Numbered from the stretch's first letter, positions 1-8,916 are shown. The stretch: 64,000 bases of DNA from Anaerolineaceae bacterium (GCA_029975475.1 JARKPB010000003.1:124001-188000); one strand, 5' to 3'. The notes: a model not told the origin generated them from the letters alone. Numbers and translations are program-made.

Positions 1-3000
1 ATCCAGGTCCGCCGGCAAATTAACCGCGCTCAAATTGAAATCTCGCCTCAGGGACGAGACCTCCAGATTAACCAGCAGGCGCGAGAGAACGGCTTCGGTG
101 AAATCAAAGCGGTACGCCTCCATCGCTTTTAACCCGCGCACCACCGCCGCCCCAAGCGAGGTACTGAGTTCGATCACCAGATCGCCGCCAACCGGGGTGT
201 AGCTGCGCGGGAGTCCAACCACCTCCAGGCGTTCGCCCTCATCAGCCAGTAAACCGCCGGTTCCAAAAGTCGCCGGGACAACATATTTTTGGATCGGAAT
301 CGCGCCCGCTTGAGGACGGGTCCGATCGCTTAACTTACCAGCCTGAGCGCTGAAGATTAAATCCAGCGCCTCGGCCTGATCCACCCGCCCCCACCAGGTT
401 ACCAGGGTCGAGCTGCCCGCTGGAATATTAACGTTTTGGCGGGCGGAACGGGGATCCTCCAGGGTGAAGCCGTTCGCCTCCAGTTTAACCTCGGCTTGAA
501 CGTCCCGGGAGGTATTGTTGTGCACCACCGCGCCCAGGCGGATGCGGTCGCCGGCGACCGCGAACCGCGGTACCACCGGTCGAATTAACAAATCTTTGGT
601 AACCACCAGCTCCAGTTCACCTTCGCCGACCCGGGTGGAGGAATCCAGTCCGCGGGCCAGGACCACCCAGGTGGTGGTATTGTCCGGTAAATTGACCTGA
701 ACCCGGGCGATTCCGGCCGCGTCGGTTTCAATTTGCGCGTTCCAGTAAGCCGTGTCTTCAAATTTCTCGCGCAGCGGGTTTTGCAGCCCCGCATCCCCGG
801 CGCCGCCGCCGCCGCGACCGCCCACCGATTGCAGACGGCGCTGGTACAGGCTGAGCGACTGACTGGTAAAGACCCCCAACGGCTGTTTGCCGTAGAAGAA
901 ATCATAGATCGTCTCAACGTTCCAGTCCTTCAACGCCAGAACAGCTTTATCCACCGCCGCCAGAGAGAATTCGCCCTGAACCGGCTTTCCCTGCGCGTCG
1001 CTGACCCGCAGGTTAAACACCACCTGACCGCCCGGCTCAGCGCGTTGGGGCTGGCTGGCCAGCTCGACCTTCAAAAACTGAGCGGCCGCGTCAACATCCA
1101 GGCTGTAATACCCCAGGCGAAAACCGGGCTGTCCTTTTTCGTCCTTGCCGACCAGCATCACAGACACATACACGTTCGGCGCCCAGGATTCTGAGATCGG
1201 AAGAGGAACTTCAGCGCTGGCGCCGTTAATGCGCAGCACCTGCCGGCTCAAGATCTCGCCGCGTTCCACGGTGATCAGAGCGGACGCGCCGCTGCTGAAC
1301 GGATTCGGGATGAACAGGCGCGCCGTGTCTCCCGGCTGGTACTGTTTAGCGTCGGTTTTTATTTCCAGGCGCTGATTGGGAAGCTCCGGCCAGAGCGCGC
1401 CGCCCTCTCCGCTCACCCAGACCTGAACCTGGCTTAGCGCCGTCCCGCCGCTAACCTCCAATTGGTAAATACCCGCGGAGGGCGGGGTAAACTCAAGGCG
1501 CGCCCGTCCCTCTGCATCGGTGGTGAAATCTACACTTGAGGCCGGGATCAGGTCTTTACGCACTTTGAGGTCATATCCGTTTTCCGAGTATTCATACCGG
1601 TACACAACCCGGTCAAAGCGGGCAGTCAATGCTTTTCCGCCGTCGGGCTCTTTTTCCCAGTCAACAGTTTGAATGCTAAAACCCAGCGGCGCCTGGCTTT
1701 TTCCAGACCAGCTTTCCGGCCGGATGCCAATATAATAATTCGCGGGGTGCTTGAGAACGGTGGTGCGGCTGCTGACCCGGTTCCCCCCCGCATCCGTGAT
1801 GATCGCTTCCACCTCCATCTCCTGCAAATCCTGAAAATCATACGCGCGGTACGCTTCAGGATCCACCTGGATGGTAAATCTTCCCTGACCGTCCGTGACC
1901 CCGCTGCCGCTGGCCACCTGCATCCCGTAATCAACCGGACCGTAGTACCAGTATGGGTAGAGCCAGCGGGAATCAAGCGTTCCGGTCTGATACCCGGGCA
2001 GGTCAAAATATCCCCGCCGGGTCGTCAGGGACCAGTCCACTGATAGGCCGCTGGCCGGGGCGCCGAAGAAATAATCCGCCAGCACCTCTGCCTGTAATTT
2101 GTCTCCCAGGGCTTGATTTTCGGCTGCCGAAAGGCGGAGATCCACTTCAGGTTTGCGGTATTCCTGAACATCAAAGAAAATGGACGCCGGCGTGCCGCCT
2201 TCCAGTTTGAGCTGGTAGGTGCCAACAGGCGCGTCTTTGTCCAGCTGAAATGCGCCGTGGAACGTGCCGTAACTGGATACATCCAGGGTCATGTCGGCGG
2301 TGGGCGGAGGGGTCTGCCCGGGCGTTGTTACAGGGCTGAGGGCGACCACGCGCACCCGATCAACTCCCGCATCGCCGTAACGCATATCCTGCTTACTGCG
2401 CAGAATGCCCCGGAAATATACCGTCTGACCGGGGCGGTAAATCGGCCGGTCTGTATACAGGTAGGTCAATAAGCTTTCCGCGTCATAACTGGTCGGGACC
2501 CCATATTCCCACGGAGCGATCCCGGCGTTCCAGTTGTTTCCGGTCATTCCAAAATCCTGTGATCCTGGCTCTCCGGTCACGGCGATGATTTGCTGATCGC
2601 CAGGCGCGCGCGGCTGCGCGTATACCAATTCACACACCCCGTTCGAATCGGTGGTGCATTCGCCCACCGGACGAAAATAGAAATCATAGAAGGACACCTT
2701 GCGTCCGCCGAGAGCCTTCTCGGAGTCGAGATCCTTGAGCCAGACGACCGCTCTGGTTTCCGAAATCTTCAAAGTCATTGCCACCCGGCTGACCACCAGC
2801 AGCACCGGCTGAGGACGGTCATATTCGCGCATGGGTGTGGTTGTCGACACATCCAGGTAATACAACCCCGGAGTCAGGGGGGTATTATCCGGCGAGAGCG
2901 GAATTTCAACCGTTTGCAGCCTGGTTAAATCGCCCGGGACGGAAAAATCCCAGATGACGCTCTCCGGCAGGGGATACTGGCGCCGGTCAGCGGCGGAATA

Positions 3001-4515
3001 GATCTGGCTGAGGTTAACATACGCTTCAAGATCCAGCCGGCTGCGTTTGATGGTTATCCGCGAAACGCCGGCTGAACGCGCCGGCAGGGTGGTTTCCTGC
3101 GGAGTGAAGAACAGCCCGGCCGGGTTGCTCCAGGGTTGAGCCAGCAGAAAACGAGGGCGCTCCGGCTGGGATGCGGCGCGGAAGCGGTAGGGTTCATTCA
3201 ACGGCGTTCCCCATTGATCGGTCAACCCCGCCAGGATGGTGAACTCGTAAGCAGTGTTTGCCGTGAAATCTCCGCTGATGATCAACTGCGTGTTTCCCGG
3301 ATAAATCGAGGCTTCCAGGTTCTTAACCGGCGGGTTGACCTGCACCAGGCGGGTGAAATCGCCCCCTTTCATGGGTGTCGTGAACTTGACCACCACGGTG
3401 CCGGTATTGTCATAGGTTGAGAAAGTTCCCTGCTGATCCAGGTCTGCGCCCAGATATTGGGGGCGGCTGACCGTAACGTAATCCACCTGAAATGGTTTCG
3501 AGCCGCTCCCGCTCTCGGGAGTAAAAGCGACCCGATAACCGGTCTGATATTCCAGCAGCTGGCGCGGGCGCAGTGTGGCTGTTTTTCCGCCCGCATCCCA
3601 GTTTATTTCAACTGGTACCGCGGCGCCGTTTGTTTTCCGCAGAGAGAGTGCGGCTTCGGCTTTTTCCCGCCCCAGCGCCTGATTAAAGGTTATTGAAAGG
3701 GGCTCATCCCGCCCAAGGCGTTCGGAGACGGAAGGCGACACAGAGACAACCGTGGGTACGGCTGTAAAAAACCGCCAGCTATCCAATAAATCATTCTGCA
3801 ACCGCACCCCCTCAGCGGTCTTAAGGTCAGGGTTCAACCTGACCTGGTAGCTTTGCCCGCCAACCAGAGCTTTATCAGGGAAAAAAGCAAAAGTGCTCGT
3901 ATTAATCCATTCAATCCGGCCCGGGACATCCGGTACCAGGGTAAACGCCAGCGGACCCTGACCTGGCTGCGTGCCAAGCGCCACTACCGGCTGATTAAAG
4001 GTCACAACGACTGCAGAGGAGGGATCTACTTCCGAGGCTCCGGGAGCCGGGATGCGGTCGACCGCGATCAGCGGTTCAGCCGTGCGAAAGGTCAATTCAA
4101 CCGGCCGCGCCAGCGCCATGCCGCTGGCCGATTGCGCCTGGGTGGTGATGCGAACCACAATCTCCTGCCCCGGCGGCAGACTGGTATCGGGCCGAAAACG
4201 AACGGTTGAATCATCCAGCCAGATAAAACGTCCTGAATACGCCGGGGTAAGCTGCAGGGCGCCTTCTACCGCAGCGCGGTTCATCGGTTGATCAAACGAA
4301 AAAGTAAATGAACTGTCCGGTCCCAGTCGGCTGGATTCGGGCGGGTCCGTTTCCAGCAGGATCGGCGCCAGCGGAACGGGTGTATTGATCAGCGGAGGCA
4401 GCGGGGTCGCTTTGGGATTTCCGGTACCGCCACAGGCAGCGGCGAGGATTGCCACCAGCAGTGTTGCACAGCAAATCTGCCAGAAGACACGCTGAGGGTT
4501 GGATTTTTTCACCAT
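1..4515 (-). CDS. Alpha-2-macroglobulin family lipoprotein, thioester site lost (partial, C-terminus off the left edge)
   Basis: An uninterrupted frame of 1505 codons starts at the ATG at 4515 behind GGGAGG and runs off the left edge. A signal peptide leads to a lipobox-like LAAAC near residue 28, so the protein is probably a membrane-anchored lipoprotein. Ig-like repeats (two resembling 'bacterial Ig 5' strands, residues about 50-250) precede MG-type macroglobulin domains and an A2M core. Near residues 1460-1480 the text aligns with the thioester segment of bacterial A2Ms (usual pattern YPYGCxEQ), but here it reads YRFDFTEA: Phe1472 replaces Cys and Ala1475 replaces Gln. It therefore cannot form the thioester and resembles the YfaS-type class. 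Bacterial A2Ms are thought to trap or inhibit proteases at the envelope. The C-terminal complement-like domain lies outside the window. Confidence 0.9.
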   Translation of the reverse strand, partial: MVKKSNPQRVFWQICCATLLVAILAAACGGTGNPKATPLPPLINTPVPLAPILLETDPPESSRLGPDSSFTFSFDQPMNRAAVEGALQLTPAYSGRFIWLDDSTVRFRPDTSLPPGQEIVVRITTQAQSASGMALARPVELTFRTAEPLIAVDRIPAPGASEVDPSSAVVVTFNQPVVALGTQPGQGPLAFTLVPDVPGRIEWINTSTFAFFPDKALVGGQSYQVRLNPDLKTAEGVRLQNDLLDSWRFFTAVPTVVSVSPSVSERLGRDEPLSITFNQALGREKAEAALSLRKTNGAAVPVEINWDAGGKTATLRPRQLLEYQTGYRVAFTPESGSGSKPFQVDYVTVSRPQYLGADLDQQGTFSTYDNTGTVVVKFTTPMKGGDFTRLVQVNPPVKNLEASIYPGNTQLIISGDFTANTAYEFTILAGLTDQWGTPLNEPYRFRAASQPERPRFLLAQPWSNPAGLFFTPQETTLPARSAGVSRITIKRSRLDLEAYVNLSQIYSAADRRQYPLPESVIWDFSVPGDLTRLQTVEIPLSPDNTPLTPGLYYLDVSTTTPMREYDRPQPVLLVVSRVAMTLKISETRAVVWLKDLDSEKALGGRKVSFYDFYFRPVGECTTDSNGVCELVYAQPRAPGDQQIIAVTGEPGSQDFGMTGNNWNAGIAPWEYGVPTSYDAESLLTYLYTDRPIYRPGQTVYFRGILRSKQDMRYGDAGVDRVRVVALSPVTTPGQTPPPTADMTLDVSSYGTFHGAFQLDKDAPVGTYQLKLEGGTPASIFFDVQEYRKPEVDLRLSAAENQALGDKLQAEVLADYFFGAPASGLSVDWSLTTRRGYFDLPGYQTGTLDSRWLYPYWYYGPVDYGMQVASGSGVTDGQGRFTIQVDPEAYRAYDFQDLQEMEVEAIITDAGGNRVSSRTTVLKHPANYYIGIRPESWSGKSQAPLGFSIQTVDWEKEPDGGKALTARFDRVVYRYEYSENGYDLKVRKDLIPASSVDFTTDAEGRARLEFTPPSAGIYQLEVSGGTALSQVQVWVSGEGGALWPELPNQRLEIKTDAKQYQPGDTARLFIPNPFSSGASALITVERGEILSRQVLRINGASAEVPLPISESWAPNVYVSVMLVGKDEKGQPGFRLGYYSLDVDAAAQFLKVELASQPQRAEPGGQVVFNLRVSDAQGKPVQGEFSLAAVDKAVLALKDWNVETIYDFFYGKQPLGVFTSQSLSLYQRRLQSVGGRGGGGAGDAGLQNPLREKFEDTAYWNAQIETDAAGIARVQVNLPDNTTTWVVLARGLDSSTRVGEGELELVVTKDLLIRPVVPRFAVAGDRIRLGAVVHNNTSRDVQAEVKLEANGFTLEDPRSARQNVNIPAGSSTLVTWWGRVDQAEALDLIFSAQAGKLSDRTRPQAGAIPIQKYVVPATFGTGGLLADEGERLEVVGLPRSYTPVGGDLVIELSTSLGAAVVRGLKAMEAYRFDFTEAVLSRLLVNLEVSSLRRDFNLSAVNLPADLD

Positions 4516-4547
4516 AAGAGACCTCCCGCCTGGATTGAGATACTTTC

Positions 4548-4553
4548 ATTATA
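4548..4553 (-). promoter_or_regulatory. Probable -10 box for the macroglobulin gene
   Basis: A perfect TATAAT on the minus strand sits about 33 bases upstream of the start codon. No good -35 is visible at the right distance, so only the -10 is supported. Confidence 0.4.
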
Positions 4554-4578
4554 GCCTTTCGTGCAAGCCAGGCGCGAT

Positions 4579-4609
4579 AAAAAAGCGCGGGGCTGCAATA
4601 GCCCCGCGC
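4579..4609 (-). terminator. Intrinsic terminator after the permuted binding protein gene
   Basis: Perfect 10-bp arms (4585-4594 and 4600-4609, GC-rich) flank a 5-base loop, followed on the minus strand by a run of T (4579-4584). It separates the binding-protein gene from the macroglobulin gene. Confidence 0.85.
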
Positions 4610-4643
4610 GTAAGACGCGCAACCTTTCTCTCTTGTTCCCGGG

Positions 4644-6317
4644 TTACTTAATATTGACAAAATTGCCAAAAAAGCGCTTGAAGATGGCAAATTTTCCGCT
4701 TCGCCCGAGATGGTACGGGTCAGAAGCATTCCACATAGCGGCGAAACTGGCGACGACGTCGTTGGCATCCAGGGTGCGGCCATCGTGAAAGGTCACATCA
4801 TAACGCAGGTAGAATGTCCAGTCGGTCATGGTCGCGTTGCTCTCCCAGGATTCTGCCAGCGAAGGCACAATGCGGGTTGAGCCGTAATCATATCGCACCA
4901 GGGTGTCGTAAAGCAGCTGACCAACCCGCCAGGAATTGAGGTCCTCCTCATCACCGGGCCAGAGAGAGAGCGGCTCGCCCGTTTGCGCGAAAGCCAGGGT
5001 ATCGCTGATGGTGCTGATCTCTGTGAAATTCTCATTCATCGGCCCGGGGAGCACATTTTCAACCACGTTGCGAAACACCATCGCGCTGGCGGCATGGCCT
5101 ATCGGAATGATCGAAACTTTTCGATACAGCAGTTGGTTTGCCTGGTCGTAATAGGACTGCCGGGCGAGGCTGTCAGGATTATTGGACGCATTCCGAACGG
5201 CGGCCTGAAGATCGCCATCCGGATCGCCAAGGAAGCGGACGGGGTCGAGAAAGAGCGGATTGTAAAAAGCGGACGCGTCCGCATACTCGGCGGTTAATTC
5301 ATCCAGATAAAAAGCCGCCTCACCGCTGTTGACCGCCTGTTTGAATTCTTTCAGCGGCATTGGCTGAAGCTCCACTTTCACCCCGACCACGGCTAAATCC
5401 TGCTGAATCTTTCGGGCGACTTCTTCCGGATTGCTCAGGTAGGTCATCGGTTCCGAGGAATAAGTCAGGGTGAGGCTGGTATTCAAATCAAATTTCAACA
5501 CCGTCAACAGGGTTTGAGACTGAACCGGCAGGTAGTCATACCAGAGCACATCGCGGGTATACCCAGGCTGAACCGAGGGCGGAACAACCTGCTCCGCCAC
5601 CTGACTCCCGGGCGGGAAATACTGCAAAACGATGTTCTGGCGGTCAATCGCCAGGGCGAGCGCGCGGCGCACATCCGCGTCATTGAACGGCCGCACGTTG
5701 CTCTTCATGCCGATATAGACCAGATTTAACGGCTGCCTTTCCACCAGGCGCAAATCTTTATCGCTCTCGACGGTCTTGTAATCAGCCGTATCGGGCTGAT
5801 CCGCCAGGTCAACGGAATGACCGGTCAGAGCGCGCACCCGATCCGCTCCGGTTGGCTGCCAGGTCAGTGTGATTGTGTCCAGCCGCGGCGGAATTCCCCA
5901 GTAGGTGGGGTTTTTCTCAAGGCGCACGCTGCGCCCGCGTACGCGTTCGACCAGGCGGTACGGACCCGTTCCGCTGGGTTTCAGGCTGATCAATTCAGAA
6001 CTGCCGATTTTATCGTCAATATACTCCGAGTCGAGGATCGAGAAGACCGGCACAGCGATTTTTTGAAGAAAAGCGGGTTCCGGGGAACACAGGCGAAAAT
6101 GGACGGTGTGCTCATCCAGCGCTTCGATCACCTGAATACTACCGCCGTACGAACAATCCGGGGCGGCCACCCGCAGCGGCGAAAATCGCGCCTGAGTTTG
6201 CGGCGCAGCCACCGCCGCAGAAGGGGCGGAGGGAGCGCAGGCTGCTCCCAGGAGAATGAGAAGAACTGCGGCAAATATCCACGCCGCGCGGTTGAGTCGT
6301 GTCTGTGCCAGATTCAT
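4644..6317 (-). CDS. Family-5 (Dpp/Opp-type) substrate-binding lipoprotein with circularly permuted domain order
   Basis: 557 residues. The ATG at 6317 is preferred over the GTG at 6329 because AGGTGG lies about 8 bases before it. A signal peptide ends in GAAC (Cys27). Residues about 45-435 match the part of SBP_bac_5 that normally follows the first 110 or so residues: a VIEALDEHTV strand, SGTGPYRLVE, NPTYWG, and the RALALAIDR helix. Residues about 438-557 then contain what is normally the N-terminus: TLAFAQTGEPLSLWP, QLLYDTLVRYD, IVPSLAESWE, FHDGRTLDANDVVASF. The native C- and N-termini are thus joined and the new break lies in the loop after FFGNF. Role: capture of a peptide or sugar-type ligand for an ABC importer. 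No permease or ATPase is adjacent. Confidence 0.88.
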   Translation of the reverse strand: MNLAQTRLNRAAWIFAAVLLILLGAACAPSAPSAAVAAPQTQARFSPLRVAAPDCSYGGSIQVIEALDEHTVHFRLCSPEPAFLQKIAVPVFSILDSEYIDDKIGSSELISLKPSGTGPYRLVERVRGRSVRLEKNPTYWGIPPRLDTITLTWQPTGADRVRALTGHSVDLADQPDTADYKTVESDKDLRLVERQPLNLVYIGMKSNVRPFNDADVRRALALAIDRQNIVLQYFPPGSQVAEQVVPPSVQPGYTRDVLWYDYLPVQSQTLLTVLKFDLNTSLTLTYSSEPMTYLSNPEEVARKIQQDLAVVGVKVELQPMPLKEFKQAVNSGEAAFYLDELTAEYADASAFYNPLFLDPVRFLGDPDGDLQAAVRNASNNPDSLARQSYYDQANQLLYRKVSIIPIGHAASAMVFRNVVENVLPGPMNENFTEISTISDTLAFAQTGEPLSLWPGDEEDLNSWRVGQLLYDTLVRYDYGSTRIVPSLAESWESNATMTDWTFYLRYDVTFHDGRTLDANDVVASFAAMWNASDPYHLGRSGKFAIFKRFFGNFVNIK

Positions 6318-6356
6318 CGGATAGGCCACCTGAGATCAACAAAGTACGTTCGATTA

Positions 6357-6362
6357 ATTATA
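6357..6362 (-). promoter_or_regulatory. Probable -10 box for the permuted binding protein gene
   Basis: TATAAT on the minus strand, 40 bases upstream of the chosen ATG at 6317. The -35 region is weak. Confidence 0.35.
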
Positions 6363-6427
6363 AGTCATCTTGTCCTGCGCTCACTTAATAATCCTGTAAG
6401 GCGGGTGCGCGGCAGGAAAGTTCGCTT

Positions 6428-6433
6428 TATAAT
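6428..6433 (+). promoter_or_regulatory. Probable -10 box for the TPR-like gene
   Basis: TATAAT lies 38 bases before the ATG at 6472. Transcription from here would start near 6440, leaving a short leader. No clear -35 is visible. Confidence 0.4.
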
Positions 6434-6471
6434 AATGAAAGCGGATTCATTTGAGAGCAAACGAGGGCAGG

Positions 6472-6921
6472 ATGAGCGAAAAGCAATTACAGGAGGCGAT
6501 TCAGTTATTTAAGGAAGGCCAGAAAGCCGAAGCCAGCGCCGCTTTAACCCGTCTGCTGGAAACTGAACCGGGCAACGAGCTGGCCTGGCTGTGGCTGGCT
6601 GCCTGTACCGATCAAGCCGAAGAACGGCGCTACTGTCTGGAAAAAGCGCTGGAAATTAATCCGCAGAATCAAAAAGCGCGCGCTGCCCTGGAGCGCCTGC
6701 TGCCTTCCGCTCCGGTTGAAACCCCATCCTCAGCCGCGGCTGCAGACGCAGAACCCGAGCCAGCTCCACCGCCAGCCCCGGCGGTGATGATCACCCGCAA
6801 ACGGCCGGCGCGTCAGATGAGCCTGTACCGCAAGATTCTCATCGCGGTCTTCGGCCTGCTGATGCTGGTGGTCCTGGGTTTTATCTTCATCGCCTTCATC
6901 TCCGGCGCTTTCTCGTTCTAA
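6472..6921 (+). CDS. Small TPR-like protein with C-terminal membrane anchor
   Basis: 149 residues from the ATG at 6472, which follows GAGGGCAGG; an in-frame TTG at 6451 is less likely. Residues 1-75 form TPR-like helix pairs (leucine and alanine spacing, 'LEINPQNQKARAALERLL'). Residues 76-105 are an Ala/Pro/Glu-rich linker. A basic stretch (KRPAR) and one transmembrane helix (about 122-145) end the protein. The likely topology is a cytoplasmic TPR domain tethered by a C-terminal helix. Such proteins are common protein-protein adaptors; the partner cannot be told from the neighbours. It stands alone between divergent and downstream lipoprotein genes. Confidence 0.8.
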   Translation: MSEKQLQEAIQLFKEGQKAEASAALTRLLETEPGNELAWLWLAACTDQAEERRYCLEKALEINPQNQKARAALERLLPSAPVETPSSAAAADAEPEPAPPPAPAVMITRKRPARQMSLYRKILIAVFGLLMLVVLGFIFIAFISGAFSF

Positions 6922-7026
6922 TCGCTGCTGCCCGCGTGATCCTTCCCCGGTGGATACAGTCAGCGGGAACTTTTCCCGTCTTCCAATCGTCTAAAACTTG
7001 TTAAGGCACATGCGCCGCAGAATGGC

Positions 7027-7032
7027 TATAAT
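7027..7032 (+). promoter_or_regulatory. Probable -10 box for the NBR1-Ig lipoprotein gene
   Basis: TATAAT 37 bases before the ATG at 7069. A TTGTTA at 6998 is too far away (23 bases) to be a standard -35. Confidence 0.4.
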
Positions 7033-7068
7033 TGGGGCTGCATGTGGACGATTCGTACTGGAGATACT

Positions 7069-8010
7069 ATGAAAAAGATATTCCCTGTAATTTCACTACT
7101 GGTTGCGCTGGCGCTGCTGCTGTCTGCCTGCAACCTGCCAACTCGCCAGCAAAGCACCCCCACTTCCAGTGTGGATGAGTTAAATACCGCCGTGGCGCGC
7201 ACGGTGGAAGCGCTGAACACTCAGATGGCGCCCACCGCCACCCTGCCGCCGCCGCCCACGCAGGAAGTAACCCCAACCAACACCCCTCAGCCGACCATAA
7301 CCCTCGCGCCGACCTCCACGGCGGTGCCGATTCCCTGCAACCGCGCCAAGTTCGTCAGCGAAGAACCGCTGGATGATACCGTCTTCAATCCCAATCAGGC
7401 TTTCACCAAGAAATGGACGCTGCGCAATACCGGCACCTGCAGCTGGAACACCAGCTACAAGCTAGTCTTTGACAGCGGTGACGCGATGGGCGGGCCGGCC
7501 TCGGTGAACCTGCCCAGCAATGTGCCGCCGAACGGAACCATCACCCTGAGCGTCAACCTGACTGCCCCGGCTACCGAAAACAAGACCTACAAAGGCAACT
7601 GGAAGCTGCAAAGCGATACCGGCGAGAAGTTCGGTGTCGAACCGGCGAACGGTCCTTTCTGGGTGCAGATTAAGGTCGGTTCCACCCTGTTCGCCGTGAC
7701 CAGCGCCACCACCAGCGTGGATAACGCCAATGTCACCAAAACCAGCGCGGAATGCTCCTCGGGGGTCACCTTCACCTTTACCACCCCGATCACAACCACC
7801 AGAGCCGGAAAGGTGATTTATTATTACAGGCGTTCAGACGGCGCATCTTCCACGCCAAAAGAAATTGAGTTCGACGCGGCGGGCACCAAATCGGTCAGCT
7901 ACACCTGGACGATTTCCGGTTCGTATGAAGGCTGGGTATCCATATATATTGATAAACCCAACAATCAGGAATTCAACAAAGCCGGGTTCAAGTTGACCTG
8001 CACCCCCTAG
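7069..8010 (+). CDS. Lipoprotein with NBR1-type Ig-like domain
   Basis: 313 residues. The ATG at 7069 is used because GGAG lies 7 bases upstream; the ATG at 7042 lacks one. The signal peptide ends in LLSAC (Cys21). Residues about 25-95 are a Thr/Pro-rich spacer that would lift the rest off the membrane. Residues about 95-205 match the Ig-like domain of 'next to BRCA1' proteins: a KKWTLRNTGTCSW strand, conserved Trp and Cys, and a YKGNWKLQSDTG strand near the end. A second beta-rich region follows to the end. The domain is frequent in surface proteins of Anaerolineae; its ligand is unknown. A hairpin terminator follows directly. Confidence 0.85.
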   Translation: MKKIFPVISLLVALALLLSACNLPTRQQSTPTSSVDELNTAVARTVEALNTQMAPTATLPPPPTQEVTPTNTPQPTITLAPTSTAVPIPCNRAKFVSEEPLDDTVFNPNQAFTKKWTLRNTGTCSWNTSYKLVFDSGDAMGGPASVNLPSNVPPNGTITLSVNLTAPATENKTYKGNWKLQSDTGEKFGVEPANGPFWVQIKVGSTLFAVTSATTSVDNANVTKTSAECSSGVTFTFTTPITTTRAGKVIYYYRRSDGASSTPKEIEFDAAGTKSVSYTWTISGSYEGWVSIYIDKPNNQEFNKAGFKLTCTP

Positions 8011-8030
8011 CCGCCTGACCAGTTTTTCCC

Positions 8031-8059
8031 AAAGCCGGCCGCTTCTGGCCGGCTTTTTT
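8031..8059 (+). terminator. Intrinsic terminator
   Basis: AAAGCCGGCC pairs with GGCCGGCTTT across a short loop, followed by a T run. It lies 20 bases after the stop of the NBR1-Ig gene. Confidence 0.9.
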
Positions 8060-8088
8060 GCACCTTTTTTCAGCCTGCTGCGTATACT
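8058..8088 (+). promoter_or_regulatory. Probable promoter of the GIN-domain gene
   Basis: TTGCAC (8058-8063, overlapping the T run of the terminator) and TATACT (8083-8088), 19 bases apart, 30 bases before the ATG at 8118. Confidence 0.5.
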
Positions 8089-8117
8089 GGATAGATTTTC
8101 GTTTCGCAGAGGAAAAC

Positions 8118-8861
8118 ATGAAAATAAAAATGGTACTCACAGCGATTTTATTTGCCGCGCTGATCAGCGCCTGTAATGTTCAAATTGGAGGGCTGGAAGT
8201 GAAAAGCATCGATCCGAAAGGTGTGCAGGTGCGCGAAGAACGACCGGTGAAAGATTTTAACCGTGTTCAGATGGCCGGCGTTGGCAAGCTGGAAATTAGC
8301 CAGGGCAGTCAGGAAAAACTGGTGGTCGAAGCGGATGAAGCCTATTTACCCTATTTGAATACCCGGGTAGAAAACGGCACCCTCATCCTTGGCGAGACCC
8401 AACCGGGTATTATCTTCACCAATATGGATCAAATTACATACACCTTAACGGTGAAGCAGCTGGAGGGAATCTCCCTCTCCGGCCTGGGTAATGTAGAAAG
8501 CGGACCGCTCACCGCGTCCTCCATGGACATTCAGGTCAGCGGCAGCGGCGACATCGTCATTGAAAATTTACAGGCAGACGCCCTGAATATTCAAATTTCC
8601 GGACTGGGCAGCGCCAGACTGACCGGTAAAGTGTCCCGCCAGCAGGTCAGCATCAGCGGCTCGGGTCATTACAAAGCCAGCGGTCTGGAAAGCGATGACG
8701 TGGTTGCGACCATCAGCGGACTGGGGAGCATGGAAATCTGGGCGAAAAACACGCTCAAAGCCGCCATCAGCGGCAGTGGAAATATCGCCTATTACGGCGA
8801 ACCCGCGCTCACCAGCGATGTATCCGGTCTTGGAAATCTTGAATCGCGCGGAAAGAAATAA
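8118..8861 (+). CDS. Head GIN domain (DUF2807-type) lipoprotein
   Basis: 247 residues from the ATG at 8118, preceded by AGAGG. The signal peptide ends in LISAC (Cys19). From about residue 50 the protein is a repetitive beta-helix-like fold with the hallmark of GIN/DUF2807 domains: repeated 'ISGSG' and 'SGLG' turns (ISLSGLG, VSGSGD, ISGLGS, ISGSGH, ISGLGS, ISGSGN, VSGLGN), preceded by FNRVQMAGVGKLEI. This family is extracytoplasmic; the function is not established and may be adhesion or scaffold. No enzyme motif is seen. It is transcribed alone. Confidence 0.88.
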   Translation: MKIKMVLTAILFAALISACNVQIGGLEVKSIDPKGVQVREERPVKDFNRVQMAGVGKLEISQGSQEKLVVEADEAYLPYLNTRVENGTLILGETQPGIIFTNMDQITYTLTVKQLEGISLSGLGNVESGPLTASSMDIQVSGSGDIVIENLQADALNIQISGLGSARLTGKVSRQQVSISGSGHYKASGLESDDVVATISGLGSMEIWAKNTLKAAISGSGNIAYYGEPALTSDVSGLGNLESRGKK

Positions 8862-8886
8862 GCCCTTCGCTGCTCCAAAAACTTTC

Positions 8887-8916
8887 GGGCTGCGGCTATA
8901 ATCATAACCGCAGCCC
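8887..8916 (+). repeat. Inverted repeat enclosing a -10 box before the patatin gene
   Basis: Perfect 9-bp arms GGGCTGCGG (8887-8895) and CCGCAGCCC (8908-8916) flank a 12-base centre that contains TATAAT (8897-8902). It could be the end hairpin of the GIN transcript (no T run follows) or an operator over the promoter of the patatin operon. Confidence 0.6.

Noticed and set aside
733-1194. Plus-strand frame inside the macroglobulin region
   Set aside because: The minus-strand frame is open for 1505 codons with A2M motifs; the plus frame is a shadow.
4644-6317. Two merged partial binding-protein genes as an explanation of the domain order
   Set aside because: There is one export signal, one frame without a break, and each part of the domain occurs once and complete; permutation explains it better. 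Kept open as a check.
5817-6512. Plus-strand open frame of about 231 codons
   Set aside because: It runs opposite the binding-protein gene and crosses the intergenic region; it has no family match and no ribosome site.
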